Part shown: piece by piece, positions 1 through 6,276 of the stretch
Numbering within the stretch: position 1 is the first letter of the stretch
How the letters are laid out: every line of letters starts with the position of its first letter
Source: JBFLYO01 sp040756745
Lineage (GTDB): Bacteria; Bacteroidota; Ignavibacteria; UBA10030; UBA6906
Length of the DNA stretch: 16,384 bases
Direction: 5' to 3'
Assembly (NCBI GenBank): GCA_040756745.1
Contig: JBFLYO010000049.1
Coordinates: 1 to 16,384 of the forward strand
Program-made: the position numbers and the translations under genes
Notes under the pieces: model-generated
Database searches by the model: none
The model's input: the letters and a program-made list of their open reading frames with translations, nothing else
What the model was told of the DNA's origin: nothing

Positions 1-36
1 CGCTTCACGCGCGAGGTCGTAGATGGTAACGCCCAT
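1..36 (-). CDS. LacI-family transcriptional regulator, N-terminal fragment cut by the window edge
   Basis: Only the first 12 codons are inside the window. Read on the minus strand from the ATG at 36-34 they give MGVTIYDLAREA, which matches the start of the LacI/GalR helix-turn-helix (family pattern M-x-x-T-I-x-D-[VL]-A-x-x-A). The rest of the DNA-binding domain and the periplasmic-binding-protein-like sensor domain lie to the left. The frame stays open upstream of the ATG, but family alignment places the start here; no clear Shine-Dalgarno sequence precedes it. A promoter and a LacI-type palindrome sit 40-90 bp upstream, which fits an autoregulated repressor. Members of this family usually sense sugars. 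The identification rests on a short stretch but a characteristic one, strengthened by the operator. Confidence 0.72.
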   Translation of the reverse strand, partial: MGVTIYDLAREA

Positions 37-75
37 GAGAAGGAAGAACAGGTTGTGACGCGAGCAGGGTAGAAA

Positions 76-95
76 TCGTGGAAGCGCTTCCACGA
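76..95. promoter_or_regulatory. LacI-family operator (perfect 20-bp palindrome)
   Basis: Positions 76-95 form an uninterrupted inverted repeat with a central CG and the core TGGAAGCGCTTCCA. This matches the operator style of LacI/GalR-family repressors, where the central CG is contacted by the hinge helices. It abuts the -10 element of the leftward regulator and covers its predicted start site, so binding would block transcription there. It is about 175 bp upstream of the rightward SGNH gene, which could also be affected. It is the only such palindrome I found in the intergenic DNA of the window. Confidence 0.75.
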
Positions 96-124
96 AGATA
101 CGGGAATTGACTGTGTAATGTCAA
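95..124 (-). promoter_or_regulatory. Sigma70-like promoter of the leftward LacI-family gene
   Basis: On the minus strand TTGACA (124-119), a perfect -35 hexamer, is followed after an 18-bp spacer by TATCTT (100-95), a 4/6 match to the -10 hexamer. The predicted start of transcription falls about 7 bases further left, inside the palindromic operator. This gives an untranslated leader of about 50 nt before the regulator's ATG. Bacteroidota often use a divergent promoter consensus, so this is a prediction by pattern only. Confidence 0.45.
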
Positions 125-270
125 GTCTGCGACGAAAAATATCCGCAGCTCTCAGGGCCCCCTTATTTCTTGTATTTCATGTGCATATTGGATAGTTTCT
201 AAGATTGCGAAAGCGAGCCCCCCTCTTATTCCATCACCACCCCGAACTCCCCATTAACAACGAGATATCA

Positions 271-2289
271 ATGACATCCGGAAGTTCGCATGCGGGAAAT
301 AGATACCGACCTCCGCTCCCGGACTCACGCCGGCGGTTGTTTCTCATCATCATTCTGCTGACTCCTGCATCGTTCTTCCTGCTCCTCGAGGGAGCGCTCC
401 GGATCGCGGGCTATGGACCGGATTTGTCACTCTTCATGACGGAGGAGCTCAATGGGAAGAAGTACCACATCATGAATCCCTCCGTGAAGGCGAGGTATTT
501 TTCCAGAGTGGACTTCTCGCCAAGCACGTCTCCCGACTACTTTCATATCCCGAAGCCGCCGGGAACGTTTCGCATCTTCTGCCTCGGCGGCTCTACGACC
601 GTAGGGTACCCATACTGGTATAACGGCTCTTTTTCCAGCTTCCTCAGGGACAGGTTGCATGCGGTATTCCCGGACCGGTCCGTTGAAGTCATTAACATGG
701 GGATGACTGCCACGAACAGTTATACGGTCCTTGACCTCGCAGGCGACCTCGTCCGCTACGAACCGGACTGTTTCATCGTCTATGACGGCCACAATGAATT
801 CTATGGGGCTCTGGGTGTTGCCTCAAGGGAATCGGTCGGCCGTGCGCGCTGGCTCACGCTCACCTACCTGCGTCTCATCCACTTGAGGACGTTTCTGCTT
901 CTGCGTGATCTGTTCTCACGGGCCTCACGCCTTTATGGAACCGGCGCAGAGGGTGAGGAAGCGGGCACGATGATGGAGCGGCTGGCGCGCGGACAGTACG
1001 TGTCGATTGCGAGCGACACGTACCGCCAGGGACTGACGATCTTCCGGGAAAACCTCAGCGATCTCCGGGAGCTCTGTCGCTCGTCGCACATCCCGCTGAT
1101 CCTGGGGACGCAGGTCTCTAATCTTCGCGACAGGGCTCCGTTTATCCCGGGCGAACCGCCGGGGAGGTCGGTGCAGGAGAGACTCGCCTTCCAGACACTG
1201 ATGAACCGCGGCGAATCGTTTCTTATGGGGAATGAACCCGATTCTGCCCTGGTGTCATTTGAGGCCGCGGCCACCATCGATTCCATGCGTGCAGACGCGG
1301 TGTATGGCGCGGGGCGGGCGCTCGATCTCGCCGGACGCCGCCGCGATGCAGAACGCGCGTACATTCGAGCGAGAGATCTCGATCAGCTGCGATTCCGGAC
1401 AAGCAGTGATTTCAACACCGTGATCAAGGACCTCGCAGATAGAAGCACCGCCGTCAGCGTAGACATGGAGCACGTGTTCCGCGCACACTCGCCGGATTCG
1501 CTCATCGGAAACAACTTGATCGTGGAACATCTCCACCCCAATGCGTTCGGGTACTTCCTCCTGGCAAAAGGATATGCCGAGGCGCTTCGGGAGATGCACC
1601 TGCTCGGGTCGGCCGAGGAATGGGAATCGAGGGACACAGTGAGCGACGGGCGGCTCTGGGAAAACCGGTGCGTGACCGCACTTGACGAACGAACGGCCCG
1701 ACGGCGGACCGAGGCGCTCACTTCAGGATGGCCGTTCACATCGCATTACCCGATCGTCAACGCGATTCCACCGCAGGATACTCTCGGGCAGATCGCCGAG
1801 CGACTGTCACGCGGGACGTGGAACTGGCTGCAGGGCCACGAAACGATGGCAGAGTACTACGTGCGACGCGGAGAATGGGCATCCGCTGAGCGAGAGTACA
1901 GGACGATCGTGAACCAGGCACCCCATGACCTCAAAGCGCGGTTGCGGCTTGCGCATTTCTTCCTTCAGCGTGGAAAGCTTGACGACATGCAACGGGAACT
2001 CTTTGCGTCACTTGGCCTTCAGCAGACGCTCCTTGCATATCGTGCGTTAGGCGACCTGTCACTTCAGCGAGGGAAGGGTGAGGAAGCCGCTGCGTACTAT
2101 GAAAAGATGGATCGGTTCCCGCAATCGGGGGCAGAACGCCTCGAGAACGGATACGTGCTGGCAGCCGCCTACGCTCGTGCCGGAAGAACTGAGAAAGCCA
2201 CTGCGCAACTGCTGAAAGTCCTCGCGCTCAAACCGGATTATCAACCCGCCGCGGAACTCCTGGCGAAGCTGAACACCCCGCATCGCTGA
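271..2289 (+). CDS. Membrane-anchored SGNH/GDSL-like hydrolase or acyltransferase with TPR repeats (paralogue 1)
   Basis: This 672-residue protein has one N-terminal membrane helix (about residues 23-45) and a predicted periplasmic SGNH fold. Visible blocks are the nucleophile motif CLGGSTT (Ser108), block II NMGMTATNS (143-150), the GHN motif in YDGHNEFYG (173-175), and a C-terminal EHLHP (Glu419/His422) where most SGNH enzymes carry DxxH. TPR-like helices sit inside the catalytic domain (about 310-375) and again at the C-terminus (about 525-670). SGNH enzymes hydrolyse or transfer acyl groups on lipids or glycans; the substrate here is unknown. The frame is open back to a TTG at 205, but I chose the ATG at 271 because the membrane helix then lies near the N-terminus; neither start has a strong ribosome binding site. 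It is 41-codon-block similar to the product at 4240-6189, clearly a paralogue. Confidence 0.85.
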   Translation: MTSGSSHAGNRYRPPLPDSRRRLFLIIILLTPASFFLLLEGALRIAGYGPDLSLFMTEELNGKKYHIMNPSVKARYFSRVDFSPSTSPDYFHIPKPPGTFRIFCLGGSTTVGYPYWYNGSFSSFLRDRLHAVFPDRSVEVINMGMTATNSYTVLDLAGDLVRYEPDCFIVYDGHNEFYGALGVASRESVGRARWLTLTYLRLIHLRTFLLLRDLFSRASRLYGTGAEGEEAGTMMERLARGQYVSIASDTYRQGLTIFRENLSDLRELCRSSHIPLILGTQVSNLRDRAPFIPGEPPGRSVQERLAFQTLMNRGESFLMGNEPDSALVSFEAAATIDSMRADAVYGAGRALDLAGRRRDAERAYIRARDLDQLRFRTSSDFNTVIKDLADRSTAVSVDMEHVFRAHSPDSLIGNNLIVEHLHPNAFGYFLLAKGYAEALREMHLLGSAEEWESRDTVSDGRLWENRCVTALDERTARRRTEALTSGWPFTSHYPIVNAIPPQDTLGQIAERLSRGTWNWLQGHETMAEYYVRRGEWASAEREYRTIVNQAPHDLKARLRLAHFFLQRGKLDDMQRELFASLGLQQTLLAYRALGDLSLQRGKGEEAAAYYEKMDRFPQSGAERLENGYVLAAAYARAGRTEKATAQLLKVLALKPDYQPAAELLAKLNTPHR

Positions 2290-2304
2290 AGTGCGCATGC
2301 GAAT

Positions 2305-4128
2305 TCAGGGAAGGATCCGCTCGCCGGGAGTTTCTATGTCCAGCCACTCGATCTGCTTTTGCACGAAGGGTACTTCGAACATTCTTCCGCCGAAGCCGAG
2401 GACCCGATAGGTCATCATAGGAAGAGGGGAAACTGAAATCGCCTTGAGTCGTTCCTCATACACCGCGAACCCGCGATCCTGAGCGCTCTGCGCCACGAAC
2501 TGACTGATCCGCCGCTGACGTTTCAGTCGCAGGACCTCGGCCTGCGCCGCGGCGAAACGGGCTGCGGTGATACTGTCAGAGGGGGACACGGATCTCTTCG
2601 CCAGGAGTTCGAAATAGAGGTATCCCTGCGGAATCCGAACGGGGCCGAAGCGCTCATGGGGTTCCATGGACCAGGCGATTTCTCCGACTGGCGGGCGGTC
2701 CACGATAGAAAACCAGCCGGAAACTCCCCCTCGTGTGCGTGCTTCAGGATCCGCGGATCGTTCCCGGATCACTTCCTCGAAAGAGATCCCCCCCTCGATT
2801 ATCTCAAGCGCGTCCTGCAAGTCCCCAAGGGAGGCGGCGCGAAATTCACGGATGTTTACCTGAGGAATATCCGCTGTTGTTCCGGTCTGTCGCAGCAAAC
2901 CCCAGACCTCAGCGTCAGTCGCCTTCACACCGACAGTAAGACGCTGTTTCAACTGATCCGAGAGGAAATACTGCTTCCACATGTCGAGGCGCTCGCGGAT
3001 ATCCGGGATCGTATCCAGACCTCGCTGCAATCCCACACGGGCTATCAATTCCTGCTGCACCCAGACGCGAAGCTGTCCGTCCAACGCGGCAGCGGTTGCT
3101 TGAGGATTGCGACCCTGAGCGGCGAGGTTCTTCAACGCAAGCCGGTCGAGGATGTCCCCGACCGTCCAGACAGTGGCATCAACCACTGCGAGTGAATCGT
3201 GAAGAATGTCCCTGCACCTGGTCCTCACGATCGCGATGGTCTCGGGATTCAGGACGCATTGCGAATCACGCTCCCCTCCACCTGCCGCGGCCGCCCATGC
3301 CTTGGCCACCGCCATCAGTGTTCTCCGGACGGCAAAGCCGGTCCTGTACTTCAGGACCTCGACCATGAACGCGTCCAGACGGGCACGCTCGGCACGAAGC
3401 CGCAGGGTCTTCGCCACCTGCTCGGTAAGCGCGGATGGCTGCACAGAGCCATAGCGCTCGCTTACCTGTTCGCTGACGAGTGCGAGGATATACCAGCCCG
3501 ATCCTGCCCGGACGGGGGGGGAGAGCGCCCCGCGCACCAGACGGTATGCGGCATCTTCGATGGCAGGATCAGCCTCTCCCCACTCGATCGTGACGGTGTC
3601 TCGCTCGGCATGCAGGGAGGGATCGATGTCCATCCTGGAAAGATCGTCTGCAATTCCCAGGCGGCTCCGTACGAAATGGGCGTCGGAGGAATCCGGAAGA
3701 TAGAGATACCGCAGCAGGAGCGTTCTGGGCGCTCGGACGACGCCCTGTATCACTTCTTTATCCGTGACGCGTACGGAGCGAATAACCTCCCTGCGGTACA
3801 GCTCGTCGCGCACCAGCATCTTGCGAATCTCATCGACGGCTGCCGTGATTGAGGAGTCGCGCCCCAGTCCACGTGCTTCCGCCTCTTGAGCGAGAAGTTT
3901 TTCCGCAATCAGCGAATACAGGATCTCGGCCTTCGCTTCCTCGAGCCGCCCCTTCCGATGGCGCCCGAAACCCGGAAGCAATTCAAACCGGCGGAGGAAT
4001 TCCCCCTCCGTGATGTATGTGTCTCCCGCTTTCGCAATCGGCGCATCGGGATTAGCATGTTGTGCCTTGAGTTCAACTGCACTTGCCGAAAGAACAAGCG
4101 CGCATATCAGGGTGATTCGCATCGCCAT
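2305..4128 (-). CDS. SurA/PrsA-like periplasmic peptidyl-prolyl cis-trans isomerase (parvulin type)
   Basis: The 607-residue product starts with a signal peptide (about residues 1-22, cleavage near KAQ). Residues 27-115 resemble the SurA N-terminal chaperone region, with the 'EFLRRFE...LIAEKLLAQEAEARGL' pattern of the family. A parvulin (rotamase) domain is recognisable at about 423-512, with the conserved run of ERSADPEARTRGGVSGWF (456-473) and the RFGPV strand near 493. An earlier segment (about 138-220, ending GSGWYILALVSE) looks like a degenerate first parvulin domain, giving a SurA-like two-domain layout. Such proteins assist folding of outer-membrane barrels, which suits a genome rich in TonB receptors and PorV-type barrels. 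It lacks a clear Shine-Dalgarno; ATG codons at 4128 and 4122 are both possible. It converges on the first SGNH gene with a 15-bp gap and diverges from the second. Confidence 0.85.
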   Translation of the reverse strand: MAMRITLICALVLSASAVELKAQHANPDAPIAKAGDTYITEGEFLRRFELLPGFGRHRKGRLEEAKAEILYSLIAEKLLAQEAEARGLGRDSSITAAVDEIRKMLVRDELYRREVIRSVRVTDKEVIQGVVRAPRTLLLRYLYLPDSSDAHFVRSRLGIADDLSRMDIDPSLHAERDTVTIEWGEADPAIEDAAYRLVRGALSPPVRAGSGWYILALVSEQVSERYGSVQPSALTEQVAKTLRLRAERARLDAFMVEVLKYRTGFAVRRTLMAVAKAWAAAAGGGERDSQCVLNPETIAIVRTRCRDILHDSLAVVDATVWTVGDILDRLALKNLAAQGRNPQATAAALDGQLRVWVQQELIARVGLQRGLDTIPDIRERLDMWKQYFLSDQLKQRLTVGVKATDAEVWGLLRQTGTTADIPQVNIREFRAASLGDLQDALEIIEGGISFEEVIRERSADPEARTRGGVSGWFSIVDRPPVGEIAWSMEPHERFGPVRIPQGYLYFELLAKRSVSPSDSITAARFAAAQAEVLRLKRQRRISQFVAQSAQDRGFAVYEERLKAISVSPLPMMTYRVLGFGGRMFEVPFVQKQIEWLDIETPGERILP

Positions 4129-4152
4129 AGTTTCAACGAAGATGATTGCTCC

Positions 4153-4181
4153 AATGTACGGGATGCGTTCTGCTTCTTCAA
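4153..4181 (-). promoter_or_regulatory. Possible promoter of the SurA-like gene
   Basis: In the 111-bp divergent region the minus strand carries TTGAAG (4181-4176), a 17-bp spacer and TACATT (4158-4153), each 4/6 to the sigma70 hexamers. It would start transcription about 18 nt before the ATG at 4128. This is a weak pattern match only. Confidence 0.25.
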
Positions 4182-4185
4182 CAGC

Positions 4186-4214
4186 TTGCGCCTCTTACGC
4201 GTTCTGACTATCTT
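4186..4214 (+). promoter_or_regulatory. Possible promoter of the second SGNH-TPR gene
   Basis: TTGCGC (4186-4191), a 17-bp spacer and TATCTT (4209-4214) give a weak sigma70-like promoter about 25 bp before the ATG at 4240. It is back to back with the candidate promoter of the leftward SurA-like gene. The -35 match is only 3/6, so the call is tentative. Confidence 0.22.
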
Positions 4215-4239
4215 CACAGGGTTCTCCATTCCCGACACG

Positions 4240-6189
4240 ATGACGCAGCCGGTTCCGCTGTGGAAGAGAACGGTGTTCCGTCTCTTCCCCACGTTTCTCA
4301 TTGTCTGTCTCCTCCTTGCCACAGAACTCTCGCTCCGGTTGTTCGTTCCGTCGCTCGATGTGCCGTTGGTGACGGTCGAGCACTACGACGGGACGGATTG
4401 GTACAGGATCAACCGACGTTTCCTGGATAGGTATTTTCCTGCGGACGTCGTCCTTCTGCCGGAGTTGAAGCCAACGCTGTTCCGCAAGACAAAGTCCCCC
4501 CACGGCTTCCGGGTCGTCTGTCTCGGTGAGTCGTCGATGTTCGGCACGCCGTACCAGATGAATGCCACGATCCCTGCAATTCTCCGTATCCAGCTGAGGC
4601 GGCTTATGCCAGAACGGGATGTGGAAGTCATCAATTTGGGGGCCTCTGCAATCAATTCGAACGTCATCGCCGATCTTGCACCGCGCGTGCTGGCCTTCTC
4701 TCCCGATGTCGTCCTGCTGTACGCAGGGCACAATGAGTTTTACGGTCCTGACGGCGTGGGCGCCTCATGGCTCGAGCGGAGACTCCCCTGGCTGACGCCG
4801 TGGAAGTATGCTCTCCGTGACGTTCGGATCGTCCGACTCTTTTCCCAATGGATCGGCGGCGCAGCGGAGAAACGGGCTACGGCAGCCGACCGGAACATGA
4901 TGCGCCAGGTTTCGCGGGGGGCCCTGGTCCCGGAGGGATCTGAAGACGCCGAGCGCGTGTATAGAAGTTTTGAACGAAACCTGGAGTCTATCATCAACGT
5001 CTTCCGGCGCGCGCGGATCCCTCTCATCGTCAGCGATGTCACATCCAACCTTCTCTTCGCCCCGTTCGCGCCTGAACTCCCCTCCGCGTTAGCGCATGCC
5101 GAGGCCGCACTCAATTCCGAAAACGCGCACACATTGCTGCAGTCCCTGGACGAGGAGGCGACCGGTGATTCGGCGAGTGCGGCCCTCGAATACCTTCGGG
5201 GACGCGACCTCCTGGCACTTGGAGATGCGGAGGCCGCGCGTATGTCGCTGCGCCGTGCCCGGGACCTGGACCTCCTGAAGTTCCGCGCCACAGGTAGGAC
5301 CAACGAGATCATTCATCGCGTCTGCGAATGGAACGGGATTCCCTGCGTACCGGCAGATTCACTCATCGCCTCGCTCAGCCCGCACGGGATCGCGGGTGGA
5401 GACCTGTTCTGGGAGCACCTCCACCTCACCGCGAAAGGGTATTACCAGATCGCCGGCATCATGCTCTCTGCGATTGAACACTTCCACTATCTCCCTCCTG
5501 AGTTGGACCGGCAGGACGGAAACGCGCCGCGGATCCCCTATGACGCCGACAGTCTCGCCATCCCATGGCTGGACCTTGCGTATGCGGATATTTCGATGCG
5601 GCAGCTCACGTCGCACTGGCCGTTTCAAAACGTCCGCGTACCCGCGGTGGTCATGGCGCAGGCTTCTGAAGAGCTGCGCAACATAGCCCTGGATGTATAT
5701 ACGCTCAAGATCTCCTGGGACGAGGGATGCTACCGAAGCGCGCTGGAATTTCTCAAGGCGGGGCGCAGCGGGTTGGCCGCAGTCACGTATCGCGGCCTGA
5801 TCGAGGACTCCCCTCTCAACGGGCAGGCACACTATCTCCTCGCAAACGTCCTCAAGGAATCCGGTGCGCTCCAGCGAGCCGCGGATGAGTATGCGCAGGC
5901 AGTGAGATTGATGCCCGGGCATCCGTATTCCAGAGTCGAGCTTGGTCTCGTTCTGACGAATCTCGGAGAATTCGATCAGGCGATCGCGCAGTTCAACGCC
6001 ACCCTGGGGCTGCCCGAACGATCCGTGCCGGTAACGGCGCGGGCCAGCGCATGCTACGGTTTGGCAGCCGCCTATGCAAACAAGGGTGAGTTTGCGGCAG
6101 CTCTCCGATGGGCGGACGAATCAGTCCGACTCGCACCCGGATACCCGCCCGCCCGCGAACTTCAGACCCGCCTCCGTCAGATACACTGA
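4240..6189 (+). CDS. Membrane-anchored SGNH/GDSL-like hydrolase or acyltransferase with TPR repeats (paralogue 2)
   Basis: The 649-residue product repeats the architecture of the gene at 271-2289. It has an N-terminal membrane helix (about 13-35), nucleophile block CLGESSM (Ser98), block II NLGASAINS (132-140), YAGHNEFYG (GHN 163-165), an embedded helical TPR-like segment (about 312-345), and WEHLHLTAKGY (Glu392/His395). C-terminal TPR units (about 525-640) contain typical AxxxYxxAVRLxPG turns. The frame is open upstream to 3886, but that would bury 118 extra residues in the SurA-like gene, so the ATG at 4240, just before the membrane helix, is preferred. The product should be periplasmic and tethered to the inner membrane. 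Substrate is unknown; modification of an exported glycan or lipid is one possibility by analogy with other envelope SGNH proteins, but nothing in the sequence proves it. Confidence 0.86.
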   Translation: MTQPVPLWKRTVFRLFPTFLIVCLLLATELSLRLFVPSLDVPLVTVEHYDGTDWYRINRRFLDRYFPADVVLLPELKPTLFRKTKSPHGFRVVCLGESSMFGTPYQMNATIPAILRIQLRRLMPERDVEVINLGASAINSNVIADLAPRVLAFSPDVVLLYAGHNEFYGPDGVGASWLERRLPWLTPWKYALRDVRIVRLFSQWIGGAAEKRATAADRNMMRQVSRGALVPEGSEDAERVYRSFERNLESIINVFRRARIPLIVSDVTSNLLFAPFAPELPSALAHAEAALNSENAHTLLQSLDEEATGDSASAALEYLRGRDLLALGDAEAARMSLRRARDLDLLKFRATGRTNEIIHRVCEWNGIPCVPADSLIASLSPHGIAGGDLFWEHLHLTAKGYYQIAGIMLSAIEHFHYLPPELDRQDGNAPRIPYDADSLAIPWLDLAYADISMRQLTSHWPFQNVRVPAVVMAQASEELRNIALDVYTLKISWDEGCYRSALEFLKAGRSGLAAVTYRGLIEDSPLNGQAHYLLANVLKESGALQRAADEYAQAVRLMPGHPYSRVELGLVLTNLGEFDQAIAQFNATLGLPERSVPVTARASACYGLAAAYANKGEFAAALRWADESVRLAPGYPPARELQTRLRQIH

Positions 6190-6224
6190 TTCGCCTGCTA
6201 CGGAATCCTGAACGCCAAACAAAA

Positions 6225-6250
6225 AGGCGGCTCCACTGAAGGAGCCGCCT
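6225..6250 (-). terminator. Intrinsic terminator of the right-hand operon
   Basis: A perfect 10-bp inverted repeat (6225-6234 with 6241-6250, arm AGGCGGCTCC) encloses a 6-nt loop. On the minus strand the hairpin runs directly into a T tract (TTTTTGTTT), the classic form of a Rho-independent terminator. It lies 26 bp beyond the stop of the secreted multi-module protein at 6277. In the + direction the hairpin has no T tract, so it would stop the rightward SGNH gene less well. Confidence 0.9.
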
Positions 6251-6276
6251 GCAGAGCGAACAGCGCGCCCGAGGGT

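Noticed and set aside
205..270. 22-residue N-terminal extension of the first SGNH-TPR protein from a TTG codon
   Set aside because: The extension has no recognisable feature and no Shine-Dalgarno; the ATG at 271 gives an N-terminus like that of the paralogue.
3199..3852. 217-codon open frame on the + strand
   Set aside because: It is antisense to the SurA-like coding sequence, which has clear domain homology; the + frame resembles no family.
3886..4239. Open frame extending the second SGNH-TPR protein 118 residues upstream
   Set aside because: It overlaps the SurA-like gene on the other strand, the extra residues show no domain, and the membrane helix sits at the N-terminus if translation begins at 4240.
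4195..4731. 178-codon open frame on the - strand covering the divergent promoter region
   Set aside because: It is antisense to the SGNH catalytic blocks of the second paralogue, with an unusual composition rich in R, D and H and no recognisable motif.
6225..6250. Hairpin considered as a terminator for the rightward SGNH gene
   Set aside because: In that direction no T tract follows the stem; the T tract is present only on the minus strand, so it is assigned to the leftward operon.
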